Source: Coenobita brevimanus
Taxonomy: Eukaryota; Arthropoda; Malacostraca; Decapoda; Coenobitidae
Assembly: GCA_032717465.1 (NCBI GenBank)
Contig: CM064657.1
Location: 19,688,232-19,752,231, forward strand
Direction of reading: 5' to 3'
Length of the DNA stretch: 64,000 nucleotides
Part shown: piece after piece, positions 10,650-21,860 of the stretch
How the letters are laid out: the number at the start of each line of letters is the position of its first letter
How positions within the stretch are numbered: the first letter of the stretch is position 1
Position numbers and translations under genes: made by a program
The notes under the pieces: generated by a model
Seen by the model: the letters and a program-made list of their open reading frames with translations, nothing else
Told to the model about the DNA's origin: nothing
Databases searched by the model: none

Positions 10650-12330
10650 CTATCCATCTATTGCCAGACGCCTATTCCGTTTCGGGTGGCCACAAACAAA
10701 TTGCCTCCACGTCGCCCTGTCCCCCGCCATTTCACTGCACTGCTCCCAACTCACACCCCTCTCTCTCATATACCTCTCCACCCCATCCCTCCATCTCATC
10801 CTCGGCCTCCCCCTCCCTTTTCCCCCCACCGCCTGACTCATATACACTCTCTTCGTCAGTCTTTCACCTTCCATCCACTCTGCATAGCCAAACCACCTCA
10901 GTGTGTTCCTCATAACGCTTCCTATCACATCCACATCCACACCACAACACTCCTTTATATCCTCATTCGTCAGCCTGTCTCTCCATGTGACTCCACAGGC
11001 TCCTCTTAACTCATTTCCACTGCTCTCACTCTTGACTTGTGTCCTTCCAACAACGTCCAAGCTTCACTTCCATACGTTAGAGTTGGTATCACAATACTGC
11101 CATGTAACTTTTTCACTCTCATGCTCACTTTCTTGTTTCTTATCACTGCTTTCAAAGAACCAGCAACCTTTCTTTCCTGCACTTCACCCTCCAAACCTCC
11201 ATCCTTACTCATCACACTACCCAAGTACTTAAACGTACTCACATTTTCCAATTCCTCACCATCCAACCTCGCTGTACATTCACTAATTTCACCTATCTCA
11301 ATGACCATCACTTTACTCTTCCTTACATTCACCTTTAGATTCCGTTTCTTACACACTCTCCCAATCTCATCCACCAAGCCTTGCAGCTCCCCTTCGTTTT
11401 CCCTCAGCAACACAGTATCATCTGCAAACAACAGTACAGGGAGTTTCCAAATACTATCCTCTCTCACCAGGGCCACTCCAACATCCACTACCCTACCATG
11501 TACCTCTTTTATTACCCCATCCATGTACAGATTGAACAACCATGGAGACATGACACATCCCTATTTCAACCCAACCTTCAAAGAGAATAATTCACTTAGT
11601 TCACCATCCACACGCACTGCAGCCTTCGCACCATCATACATCCTCTTCACAGCATTCAACAACTTCCCATCTACTCCATATATTCTTAACATTTTCCACA
11701 ATCCTTGTCTATCCACCCTGTCATATGCTTTCTCCAAATCCATGAAAGCAGCATACAACTTCTTTCCCTTCTCTAGAAACTTTTCCACTAAAGATCTAAG
11801 AATGAATATCTGATCTACACAACCTCTTCCCTTCCTAAAGCCTCCCTGTTCTTTTCCAACTAATTCCTTTGTTCTTTCTCTAACTCTGTCAATAAGTATC
11901 CTACCATACACTTTTCCTATTATACTAAGAAGACAAATGCTCCTATGATTACCACACATTTATTTTTTTCCCTTTTCCTTTGTACAAGGGAATAATTATA
12001 CCTGACTTCCAATCCTCCGGGACTCTACCTTCCTCCCAGGTCAATCTGCACATCTTCCACATCCATTCTGCTACTATCTGTCCCCCATGCTTCAGCATTT
12101 CACCACACACTTCGTCAATTCCTGGGGCTTTCCCCAATTTAACTTTCTTCATTGCTTTCACAACTTCTATCCTACTGATTTCTTCCTGTCTTCTCACCTC
12201 CCTCCCTCTCCCAGCCATTCCCCAGCCACTTATACTTGCATTACTTCCATCCTGTATGTTCAACAATTCCTTAAAGTGTTCTCTCCATCTGCTCACATTT
12301 TCTCCCTTCTCAACTAATAATCTACCATTT
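10650..12330 (-). pseudogene. RTE copy A, reverse transcriptase half
   Basis: Running from 12296 downward: a linker with GKAPGIDEVCGEMLKHGG, the motif EQGGFRKGRGCVDQIF, MDLEKAYDRVDRQGL (first catalytic Asp), MSPWLFNLYMDGV, the LLFADDTVLL catalytic box, and the C-terminal TWRDRLTNEDIKE and LRWFGYAEWMEGERLTKRV. Frameshifts near 11955, 11555 and 11030 split it into four open pieces. The sequence is nearly identical to copy C at 28346-30069. Confidence 0.85.
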
Positions 12331-12334
12331 TTAT

Positions 12335-14413
12335 GTATGTAAGATATTCACGGAGGAAATAAGCGCAGCGTGTGAGGCGGTTTGTGGAGTGAGGAGGAGA
12401 TGCAAGGGTGTGCAAGGGACAGCATGGTGGAATGATGAGGTGAAAAGAGCTGTGGAACAAAAGAAGAAGGCATATGGTGAATGGTTGGCGAGTAGAGGTA
12501 GGGGAGAAGATGAGAGAGAGAAGAGAGAGGTATATGTGAGCAGGAGAAGGGAGGTTAAGAGACTGGTGAAGGAGAGTAAGAAGAAAGTGGATGAAGAGTT
12601 TGGGAGGAATCTGAGTGTGAAATGGAGGGAGAGTAAGAAATTGTTTTGGAAGGAGGTAAAGAAAGTAAGGCAGTGTGAAAGGGGAAATAGTAGGGGAGTG
12701 AAAGATAGGAATAATAGATTGTTGGTGGAGAAGAGAGAGAAATTGAGGAGATGGAAGGAGCACTTTGAGGATTTGTTGAATGTAGAGAGTGAGAGCAGTG
12801 TGAGTATAAGTGGTTGGGGAATGGCTGGGAGAAGAAGAGATGAGAGGAGGAGGAAGAGATCAGTAGGTCGGAAGTAGTGGAAGCGATGAAGAAGATTAAG
12901 CTGGGAAAGGCCCCAGGAATTGATGGAGTGGGTGGTGAAGTGCTTAGGTATGGGGGTGTGAGTGGTGTGGAGTGGATATGGAAGGTGTGTGTAGATTGGC
13001 TTGGGAAGAGGGAAGGGTTCCAGAGGACTGGAAATCAGGTATAATTGTTCCTCTGTACAAAGGAAAAGGGAGAGAAGTATGTGGTAACCAGAGGGGTATT
13101 TGCCTTCTTAGTGTGACTGGTAAAATATATGGTAGAATACTCATTGATAGGGTTAGGCATATGACAGAGGAGCTAGTTGGAGAAGAACAGGGAGGCTTTA
13201 GGAAGGGAAGAGGTTGTGTAGATCAGATATTCATTCTTAGATCTTTAGTGGAAAAGTTTCTAGAGAAGGGAAGGAAAGTGTACGCTGCCTTCATGGACTT
13301 GGAGAAAGCTTATGACAGAATAGATAGGAAAGGTATGTGGAAGGTATTAAGAATATATGGAGTGGAGGGGAAATTGTTGAGTGCTGTGAAGAGTATGTAC
13401 GAGGGAGCTAGGGGGCTACGGTGCGAGTGGATGGCGAGCTGAGTGAGTTCTTTGATCTCAATGTGGGACTGAAACAGGGGTGTGTAATGTCTCCATGGCT
13501 GTTTAATATATATATGGATGGGGTCGTAAAGGAGGTACAAGGTAGGGCAGTGGATGTAGGGGGTGGCCCTAATGAATGAGGGTGAGATTTGGAAGCTTCC
13601 GGTGTTGCTGTTTGCTGATGATACAGTATTATTGAGTGAAGATGAATGGGAGTTGCAAGGTTTGGTGAATGAATTTGGGACAGTGTGTAGGAGGAGGAAG
13701 CTGAAAGTTAATGTAAACAAAAGTAAAGTTATGGTGTTTGAGAGGAATGAAGTCACAGAGTGTGCAGTGAGGTTGGATGGTGAGGATATGGAGAATGTGA
13801 GTGCATTCAAGTACTTGGGTAGTGTGATGAGTAGGATGGAACTTTGGGGGATGAAGTACGTGAAAGGGTACAGCAGGGAAGGAAGGTTGTTGGCACACTG
13901 AAAGCAGTGATGAGAAATAGGGAGGTGAGTATGGAAGTTAAGAAGTCACAGCATGATGGTATTGTGATCCCTACTCTGACGTATGGGCAAGGAGCGTGGA
14001 CCTTGCAAGAGGGGAACAAGTCAAGAGTGAGAGCAGTGGAAATGAGTTACTTGAGAGGAGCATGTGGAGTGACATGGAGGGACAGGTTGACGAATGAAGA
14101 AGTGAAGGAACGTTGTGGGGTAGATGTGGATGTGGTTGAAAAGATTAGGAGAAATACACTGAGGTGGTTTGGACATGTGGAGAGGATGGAGAATGAAAGA
14201 CTGACTAAGAGGGTGTATGTAGGTGAGGTGGAGGGAGGGAGAGGGAGGGGTAGACCGAGGATGAGGTGGAGGGATGGAGTTGAGAGGTATATGAGGGAGG
14301 GGGGGTGAGTTGGGGGGAGGGGAGTCAAATGGTGGGTGACAGAGTGACTTGGAGGCGTTTTGTCTGCGGCCACCCTTTGCGGGATTAGGGCGTCGGGCTA
14401 TAGATAGATAGAT
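12335..14413 (+). mobile_element. 5'-truncated RTE-like LINE (copy B) nested in copy A
   Basis: A plus-strand member of the same family sits between ctaccattttta (12324-12335) and actcccctgctaac (14415 onward) of copy A. These two stretches are adjacent, apart from a few bases, in uninterrupted copy C at 30020-30068. It ends in a (TAGA)n tail at 14398-14413. The 5' end is truncated just before the QGTAWWNDEV region. A clear target duplication is not seen, and a few bases of the target appear lost. Because it is opposite in orientation to copy A, the two can form long hairpins. Confidence 0.85.
12389..14308 (+). pseudogene. RTE copy B, reverse transcriptase
   Basis: Open pieces 12389-12877, 12972-13442, 13563-13901 and 13844-14308 carry, in order, QGTAWWNDEVKRAVEQKKK, GKAPGIDGV (near 12905), EQGGFRKGRGCVDQIF, MDLEKAYDRIDRKGM, LLFADDTVLLSEDEW with the catalytic FADD, TWRDRLTNEEVKE and LRWFGHVERMENERLTKRV. 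Frameshifts separate all four. It is more diverged from copies A and C than they are from each other, so it belongs to a sister subfamily. Confidence 0.85.
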
Positions 14414-14416
14414 AGA

Positions 14417-15774
14417 CTCCCCTGCTAACCTCACTTCCACCCTGTCTTACTCTCTTCACCTCTTTCCAGAACATTTTCTTACAGTGCCTCCATTTTACAC
14501 TCAAATTCCTTCCAAATTCCTCATCCACTCTCTTCTTACTCTCTCTCTTACTAATCTTTTCACCTCTCTCTTTCTTTCTACATATAACTCTCTCTTCCGC
14601 CTCTCAACTTCTTCCACGCTCTTATTTCTCATCCCTTCGTTTTATGCTTTCTTCTTTTGTGCCACAGCCTGTCTCACCTCTTCAGTCCACCATGCTGTTC
14701 CTTGCACCCCCCTCCGTCTTCTCTTCCTCCCACACACCACATCACATGCTGCACATATTTCTTTTGTAAATATCCTGCACACACCTTCCACATCCTCCAT
14801 CTGCTCCAATTCATATTTGCCCAATCGTTCCTCCACTTCTCTCTTATACTCTGCCTTCTTCTCATCCTCTTGTAACCTTTCCACTCTCCTTGCAACTACT
14901 CCTTCCTCTCGTCTTTCCCTTCTTCTATTTCTTCATCTTACTTGGATCCTAATTCTGCCCACCACCAAGTAGTGGTCAGAAAGTCCACTCCCCCAACCTC
15001 TATAAGCTCTTGCATCCATTACACATCTTCGCATCCTTTCATCCACACACACATAATCAATCATTTCCTTCCTTTCATTCAGTTCACCACCCACCCTTCT
15101 CATCACTCGCCATGTATACCTGTGGATCACTTGGCTATCACCAACTCCCTCCCAGCACAAATGTCCACTAACGCACTGCCATTCTCATCTATCTCAGCAT
15201 GCACATCCCACTCACCAACTATTCCATCCACCTTCACATTCCCTACTTTACCAATAATATCTCTGATCAAAAACACTCTCTCATTCCTTCCAAACTTTTC
15301 CATGCACACTTCCATTTTGTCCAGAACTCTTCTCTCACTCCGCTAGCACGATCTTGCGTTCGTGCAAACACACACACAATCGCCCACACTTGTATTCCAA
15401 CTTTCAACCTTACCCACACAATCCTTGACCCAAGTGATGGATACTGTCTAATGCTCTTCTTCCATCTTTTACTCACAACTGTACATACTCCTTCCTTTGC
15501 CCTCTCATTCTCACCTATTCCTGCACATATACCCCATCCATACTCCCATTCTCTCACACTTTCTCCTCTCCATTTTTATTCCACATACATCCACTTTCGC
15601 ACCCTCAAGCACCTGGACAATCTCTTTCTCTTTCACCTCATCATTCGCTGCCCCTACATTCCATGTTGCCATTACCAAGTCCTTTGTCCGGTCCTGGGTC
15701 ATCATCGTTTGGTCAATCCTTGTCCGAGGCTTCTTGTTTGTCTTTTTGGTTAGTTGTTTTCCGGGGAGGGGCAC
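14417..15774 (-). pseudogene. RTE copy A, endonuclease half
   Basis: From Met at 15774 the text reads DLVMATWNVGAANDEVKEK, the start of an apurinic-type endonuclease domain, then IVWVRLKVGIQVWAIVCVFA and a decayed catalytic stretch (VFLIRDIIGKVGN, where family members have a GD-x-N core) near 15265, and LSDHYLVVGRIRI (SDH motif) near 14965. The linker toward RT (GVQGTAWWTEEVRQAVAQ) is at about 14650-14710. At least four frameshifts break it. It continues at 12330 after copy B. Confidence 0.8.
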
Positions 15775-15862
15775 TAACCCTCCGCCAACCCTTTTAGTCG
15801 CCTTTTACGACAAGCAGGGATACTGGGGGAGTATTCTTGAAACCCCCCCTACCCCCAGGGGG

Positions 15863-16388
15863 TAGGGGTCCTAGGATTTATTTCCAGAAGCGTGGCAATA
15901 GGTCATCAAAAGTAATACTGCAACTTTATCTAGCATTAGTAAGGCCACATTTAGACTACACAGTAAAATTTTGGTGTCCTTACTATAGAATGGATATTAA
16001 CTCGTTAGAAAATGTACAGAGAAGAATGACAAAAATGACACATGATGTTCGGAACCTGTCATATGAAGACGGAATGAAAAGATTAAGTCTGCACTCACTA
16101 CAGAGGCGTAGAGTAAGGAGAGACTTAATTGAGGTGTTTAAGTGGATGAAGGGTATATATAAGGGAGATATTAGTAATATACTTAAAGTGAGCATACAAG
16201 GTAGAACTAGAAGTAATGGTTTCAAGCTTGAACAATTCCGCTTCAATAAGGAAATAGGTAGAAACTGGTTTAGTAATAGAGTAGTAGACGTGTGGAATAA
16301 GCTACCTAGTAAAGTAGTTGCTGCCTCCTCCATTGAGAGTTTCAAGCATAAGCTAGATAAGCATATGACAAATAAGAGTTGGGTATAG
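15863..16388 (+). pseudogene. CR1 reverse transcriptase, segment 4 (C-terminus)
   Basis: The frame resumes at 15863 with ggtcctaggattt (VLGF), and after one frameshift near 15895 runs open to the stop at 16386. It includes LALVRPHLDYTVKFWCPYY and NRVVDVWNKLPSKVVAA, the usual C-terminal landmarks of CR1-type RT. About 165 codons in a row are intact. Confidence 0.9.
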
Positions 16389-16686
16389 AAAAAAAATCTT
16401 ATAACCAATACTAATTCATACTTTTTTCCTTTTCAGGTTACACTATGGTAGTCTCTATTCTCCTTTCACACTTTCCTACAAATTGTCCATGCTAGTTTTT
16501 CTATGCTGCATGGTGTTCTTTCTGACTTTTTCCTGCCGGCTTCGGTTGGAGGATTTGGAGGGCGAGGGAGAGCCTTCTTCTTTGCTGTCCTTATCTCATT
16601 CTAGTAGTTCAGTTACTTCTCTAGGAGCTGCCAAGCATGGGCCAACTGGCCTACTGCAGTTATCCTCTCTTCTTATGTTCTTATGA
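16389..16686 (+). other. CR1 3' untranslated region with octamer tail
   Basis: Non-coding tail with tcctgccggcttcggttgg and a terminal pair of TTCTTATG octamers at 16670-16686, after which unrelated sequence begins. Confidence 0.7.
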
Positions 16687-16689
16687 ATT

Positions 16690-17095
16690 TCAGTGTTTCA
16701 GTTGTCATTCCACTGGCAAGAAATTTTCCCTGGGGAAGGTAAAAAAAAAAAATAGTTCTAACGCAACTGAACAATAATGCGGTGGATAGCCTAGTATCCG
16801 AAAACAAAACTGCGTGAACAAACTAGGATTAACGAAAAGTGCCCAGTCAGTTGAATCAAACAGCCATGCGTTCATTATTTACCCCTTCAATATGAAGTCG
16901 AATTTTCAATTCAATTTTTCCCTCATCCGATTTTATGTGGTTTAAGAATTTTACTGGGCTGATTAGATACTGCCTTCATTAGTCCCTTCAGTATGAAGGA
17001 TTTGTTTATTACGAAGTATGGTTCTAGCTAGAATAAATTGAAAATTACGCATCGAGTTAACAAACTATAGTATTCGCATATTTCAACTCCATCAC
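16690..17095. other. AT-rich spacer
   Basis: Contains an A run at 16742-16752 and two related stretches (cccttcaatatgaag at 16884 and cccttcagtatgaag at 16984). No coding support. Confidence 0.4.
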
Positions 17096-17193
17096 ACACA
17101 CACCGTGTCTATGAATCACGTTATCAAAATTGCTTTATAACACCCAGGGGCACAACCGTGTCTATGAATCATGTTAACAAAATTGCTTAATGA

Positions 17194-17699
17194 CAGGGTT
17201 GGGTCCAAGTCCAGGCTACTGTACTTAAGTCCAAGTACCCGGAAGTTTTTCAAGTACAAGTAGAAGTACAAGTACAACCTTTTTCCAGTTTACATAAGTC
17301 CAAGTCCATGTCATTGTACTTAAGTATCGGTACAAATATTTTATACCATACAAAAGTGCTCCTGTTTCGAAGAAGGAAATTAAATGATCGTCACATTCTA
17401 AAGGTTAAGTTATTAAGGTAGAATGCAGCGTATTGGAATATAAGTACACTTTTATTAATCAAACCATTTCTTCTATGACAGAATATTAAGTCTACTTAGT
17501 AATACCTTTATAAAGTCCAAGGGAATATATAAATTTTTGTTAAATATTATGTACTTGATTGTACTTGAAAGAACTTGGTATTTTTTCACTTAGGGTAAGT
17601 ACAAGTACAAACAAAATTTTAAACTCCAAGTACAGGTACATGAAAAACTGTACATAAGTCCAAGTACCAAGTACAAGTACTGTATTTGGACCCAACCCT
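17194..17699. mobile_element. hAT-type MITE, 506 bp
   Basis: The ends match as AGGGTTGGGTCCAA (left, 17195-17208) and its reverse complement ttggacccaaccct (right, 17686-17699). The element is flanked by cttaatga at 17186-17193 and 17700-17707, an 8-bp duplication (the match extends to 10 bp). The interior is rich in AAGTAC/AAGTCC repeats and has no transposase. TIR start and 8-bp target site point to hAT. Confidence 0.85.
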
Positions 17700-17745
17700 C
17701 TTAATGACACCCAAGGGGCACAACCGTGTCTGTGCATCATGTTAA

Positions 17746-18512
17746 CCAGCCCCGTCCCTTGATGTGAATAAAGTCCACACGTTTTGTCACTGCCAATTCC
17801 GTTGACGTACATAAATGCGAATCAAGTGCAAGGTCCCTAATTTGCACAATTTTCAATTTTCGCGAATGATTTTTGGTACGTATACACGGAACACCTTCCT
17901 CTACAAGATGCCAGGCAGGGACAATGCCTTACTCAGCATGACCTCCCCCCCCCTCGCACGCCATTGTCTCGGCAATTCACCTGTTACCAGTGACCTGGCC
18001 AGTAAAGACATGTCGTGCTGCGGTATGAAATTCAGGGCCAGAGTGATTCCCCAATCGATGACAATGTGGAGGACAAACTTTACATAGCATTAGAGGAAGA
18101 AACAGTCAGAAATGATGATCAGGTAATGTCACCAAAAAAGGTCAGGTATGTTGATGTGCTTGGTGAGTGAAACAATGGTTATATTGCCTATATTACTGTG
18201 TGAAAACCAATATATTCTCATACTACATGTACATTCGTACCAAATAAATAAATAAATACCGTTTATGAGTGGTGTGGAATGGTTACCCTCCAATAGAACT
18301 CGTTTTCTTTGGAGCCAGCCTGATAGAAAACACAGTTAGGTGAGGAGGTACTGCTACCTGTATCGAGTATTTTAAACCTCAGGTGAGCAATTTCTCTATG
18401 AATTTTTGATGTTTCTCACCAAAAGCGGAGGTTTGAGCCAAAAAAAAATTTTCCAAAAATAGTCGGGATTGGGGGGGAGTCAGTGGTGGAAAAGTGGTCG
18501 GGACGGGGTAGG
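17746..18512. mobile_element. TTAA-flanked DNA element, 767 bp
   Basis: Bounded by TTAA at 17742-17745 and 18513-18516 (the duplicated bases are gttaac). The ends read CCAGCCCCGTCCC and, on the other strand, CCTACCCCGTCCC, matching at 11 of 13 positions. The target type suggests piggyBac or Kolobok. No transposase domain is visible; an open stretch of 90 codons at 17815-18087 has no recognised similarity. Confidence 0.7.
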
Positions 18513-18769
18513 TTAACAAAATTGCTTTATGACACCCAAGGGGCACAACCGTGTCTATGACTCATGTTAACATAACTGCTTAATGACACCCAAGGGGCAC
18601 AACCATGTCTATGAATCACGTTAACAAAATTGCTTAATGAAACCCAAGGGGCACAACCGTGTCTATGAATCACGTTAACAAAATTGCTTTATGACACCCA
18701 AGGGGCACAACCATGTCTATGAATCACGTTAACAAAATTGCTTTACGACACTCAAGGGGCAACCAACAT

Positions 18770-20199
18770 TTCCTTGTGAAAAAAGTATATATAAAAAAGG
18801 GGGAAAAACTTGTTTGAAGTCAATCAGATTATTGGATTATAACCGGTGTTCGAAATACGTCAATGTGCTGTATTTTGCTGGTCATCACCTTCGACAGTGT
18901 CAACCCTTCATGCGCGCGCGGATTGAGGTGTGGTGGGGTGGTGGGAGGGAGCAGAGCAAGTATTTTACAGATGGGTGCTATAAACGAGATCCCATAAAAT
19001 TTTGAAGATCAGTCCAATATGTGAACATATGCAGTGGGTAATGGATACCAGAGCACTCATAAAAAGTCCAGGATACAGTGTTCTGTATATCATATGACAT
19101 TTTTGTCAGACTAAATATATATGATGTCATCTAAGTCTCCTCTGAATTGTGAACTCACAGGAAACAAATTTCTAAAATTCCTTCCAGATGAGATGAAAAC
19201 ATTTGTTAGTAAAGTGTACATATATCAAATATTTGGATAACGTAAAAAATCACACCACAGAATGAAGCTAAGTTGGCAAAAAAAAATCGTCTTGTGATGA
19301 GAAAATGTTGCAAACTTAGCAACTTGAATCTTCTTCACAATATACTGAACATCATTAATATATTGCAAGTAAATTGCAAGCTCTCCTAGTTTTCGTAAAT
19401 AAAAATAAAAATTTAGTTTTATTAACTCCCTCAATAATAATATTATTATGTAAAATAACTGTATCCCTCGTAACAATAATGAACACGTTTGAAGATGTTT
19501 TTGTACAATTTACGGTGGGGTCTCCTGCATACTCTGTTCCCATGGGTCTTCATTGTATCTGAGGGGGTAACTTCCCCAACATTCCCGCATTTCAAACACT
19601 GATTATAACTAAACAAAATACAGGTGATTTCACGTAACACTCTCAGACGCCACTGACTCAGAATCAACTATTTGTCTGGCGATGGCTGCAATAGAATTTT
19701 AGTGTTGGCTTGGCCTAAATAATATTAATGGTGACTGTATTATATTTCTCAAGCTTGTATAGTTATTTCAGCTGAATAAAATCGTCTGGCATTTGCAGGA
19801 ATAGAATACTAGAGTGGTCCCGACTGCAACAGTGCAAACGATAACAATAGCAGTTCATTAAGATTCCTATGAATTAATCTCAGCAGAACATAATCATTTA
19901 GTAGGAACAGAGGATAAAAGCTGGCTCATCTTTATGGAGATTAATGGTAACAATATTAAACTCTTTACGGCTCCTAGGCATTTGCAGAAAATAGTCGCTT
20001 TGCGTTACTGTGAAAAGACTACTTCTGATCTCCTAACCCTTACAAGGTTAATGGTGATAATGATAACTAACTTGGGTTCCTATGAGTCACTTACAGCAAA
20101 ATACAAATGACTGGCACTGGAGAGAATTGTGACATAGAGGCCAATGCGGTGTTGTAAAAAAAAGCTGGAAAAAACACAACTAGGGAGTGTATCGATTTG

Positions 20200-20200
<1 letters not shown>
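18770..20200. other. Intergenic stretch, no gene recognised
   Basis: AT-rich with A runs at 19281 and 20157. Short open frames only; no domain or repeat structure seen. Confidence 0.4.

Positions 20201-20202
<2 letters not shown>

Positions 20203-20266
<64 letters not shown>
20203..20266. repeat. (TA)n microsatellite
   Basis: About 32 TA units immediately upstream of the SINE head. A second TA run follows the SINE at 20687-20712, so the SINE probably landed in, or brought, TA-rich DNA. Confidence 0.9.
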
Positions 20267-20268
<2 letters not shown>

Positions 20269-20690
20269 AGCCTCTGTGGTACAGTGGTAGAGTGTATGGA
20301 GCCTCTGTGGTACAGTGGTAGTGTGTGCATTTCGTACACGGGTGGGCCAGGGTTCGCTCCCAGCCAGGGTAATAAACTTTGGGAGTGTTCACCCTGCCAC
20401 GTACTGCATTGGCGGACCCAAGGGGTGCTGTGGTTGAACCAGTGTCGCTTACTGTAAAGTGTGCTTGCACCCAGTCGGCTTGCGCGGGCCGAATACACTT
20501 GGTTTACAGACTACACACACATCCAAAGCCACTCCAACACTACAATTACACTTACAAGCACTTCTCACCCTACATACAATCTCTACCAGACAGCCTAAGC
20601 CACTTGGCTGAGATACATTGGCTGTATCGTCCTGACTTCGGTCAGGATAGGCCGGTCCTGCAGTGGATACTCAAACGGCTGATGATTATA
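20267..20690 (+). mobile_element. tRNA-derived SINE, copy 1 (duplicated head)
   Basis: The head has an A box TGGTACAGTGG, present twice (20277-20287 and 20308-20318) because the first 31 bp are tandemly duplicated, and a B-box-like GGTTCGCTCCC at 20351-20361. The body continues to cggctgatgat near 20680. The same head and body occur at 39464-39852 at high identity, which defines the family and its ~410 bp length. RNA polymerase III transcription would be expected from A and B boxes; the B box has a change from consensus. Confidence 0.85.
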
Positions 20691-20711
20691 TATATATATA
20701 TATATATATAT

Positions 20712-20900
20712 AACATCCAATCCTATGTTGCCCCATGAGGAGTGTAGGAGCCTGGGGCTAGGCAAGTTGGTCCTGACATTTAAGATGAGAGTGAATAGCC
20801 TGACTCATCCCTGAGTGGCATTACATGAGAAATAAACCCCAACCATCCCTTGGATATAAACCTCCACCGGCTCATTCCGATTGGAGTCCCGCAATTACCC
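20712..20900 (+). repeat. Family H dispersed repeat, 5' part
   Basis: The stretch catccaatcctatgttgccc through ctccaccggctcattccgat matches 42846-43010 closely and 36090-36240 more loosely. I call this family H because complete copies carry a hairpin (see 47769-47799). This copy lacks the hairpin part. Confidence 0.7.
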
Positions 20901-21630
20901 ATTAAGAAAGGCAGAAATAATAGGATCTCTGACCAATACCATTAATAATGCAATGAATCGTATAGCTCTAAGAAATAAATGTTATGGCAGCCACGACGGA
21001 AGATCAGGAAGGTGCCACAGTGCACGAACCCGTACCATCCAACTGGTCATTACAACTGGTTCTCATTTCCAGCAGCCTGAATGTCGGTTGCACACTTCCC
21101 CTCACCTTTCCTGGGGTTAGAGGTTTGCACCTTAGATGTGATGCCCAAGAGAAATGACAAGGAGGATAAATGACAGTGATTCTCTGATAAAACTGAAAGC
21201 AGTGTTGTTAAGACAGGAGGACAAAACACCTTAGGAACAGGCATTTTGCAGTGAATGACTGGCCAATGCCAAAATGAAAAGTTGGTTTGCTTGGAACAAA
21301 AATGAATCCTACCATTCTATCAACCAGAGTGCATAATGTAAACTAGAGTCGTGCAGTAATGCCAAAGTTGTCTGTGTTACGTTGCCACATAAAAAAAAAA
21401 AAAAATCATGCACTGGCAGCCTCGGCACAAGAAAGCAAGAAGGTACTCGTAAGAGAGGGTTATTTCACATAGAAAAATGTCAAGCTAGTTCAGCCTTTTG
21501 GCCCGTTGCACGTATCATTCTGTATGATTGTTATTGTAATTATGCAGTAATTATTATAATTACTATTACTATTATTATCATTATTATTTTTATTATTATT
21601 ATTATAATTTTAAATAGGTAGGGGCACCGA
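20901..21630. other. Intergenic stretch
   Basis: Contains an A run at 21391-21404 and an (ATT)n-like patch at 21536-21610. No gene seen. Confidence 0.4.
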
Positions 21631-21654
21631 TCACGCACATACTCAATTTAGTGT

Positions 21655-21860
21655 TGCCTTTGGGTGACTACACTGAGTGACAAGCCAAATGCCTTCCTGT
21701 AAACCAGGGAACGATTTGCTACGTTGAGTGGTAACCACATAACCTAATGACACCTGACTGTCTAGCGGGTTATGGCTCTCCAACCTGATTTAACATGTAA
21801 GGGTTTATATCAAAGAGTAGGTTGGAGTTATTGCTCTTATAATGGGACTCTGGGAAATAA
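21655..21860 (-). repeat. Family H dispersed repeat, reverse copy
   Basis: On the minus strand it reads ggttatgtggttaccactc and then the hairpin region TTCCCTGGTTTACAGGAAGG (21692-21712). Order and sequence agree with 47740-47810, followed on the other side by gggtttatat and tccaacct elements also found at 31200-31250. Confidence 0.6.

Larger units (their letters stand above)
10647..15862 (-). mobile_element. Full-length RTE-like LINE (copy A), interrupted by copy B
   Basis: Minus-strand element with both ends visible. The 5' end at about 15862 holds the stretch CCTGCTTGTCGTAAAAGGCG near 15800-15820, which I recall from many RTE-like 5' UTRs. The 3' end at 10647-10660 is a (GATA)n-type tail preceded by the GCCAGACGCC...GGGGTGGCC-type terminus shared with copies C and the derivative at 47.6 kb. 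Without the 2.1 kb insert the element is about 3.1 kb. It lies between NKANRV and LGFIS of the CR1 element, with a short 7-8 bp duplication (tagggtc/taggggtc). RTE clade assignment is from motif memory. Confidence 0.85.
7840..16686 (+). mobile_element. 5'-truncated CR1-type LINE split by three insertions
   Basis: One reverse-transcriptase reading frame can be followed through four segments: 7860-8611, 9289-9652, 10294-10646 and 15863-16388. Each gap is a separate younger element, and each junction rejoins in frame. The 3' end near 16670-16686 carries two TTCTTATG octamers, in keeping with the short 8-bp 3' repeats typical of CR1. No endonuclease GDFN or SDH motif is visible upstream, so the copy is 5'-truncated. 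Frameshifts and stops (for example near 8046 and 8418) show decay. Confidence 0.85.
17096..18768 (+). repeat. 54-bp tandem array interrupted by two DNA elements
   Basis: The unit contains GGGGCACAACCGTGTCTATG and GTTAACAAAATTGCTT. Phase markers fall at 17103, 17156, 17724, 18549, 18603, 18657 and 18711, giving a 53-54 bp period wherever units are adjacent. The gaps are the elements at 17194-17699 and 17746-18512. Removing them together with one target duplicate each gives a continuous array of about seven units. Confidence 0.9.

Noticed and set aside
11037..11813. 258-codon plus-strand frame
   Set aside because: Antisense shadow of the RTE copy A reverse transcriptase.
17096..18768. CRISPR-like spacing of 54-bp repeats
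   Set aside because: Tandem satellite without spacers; gaps are TIR elements with target duplications.
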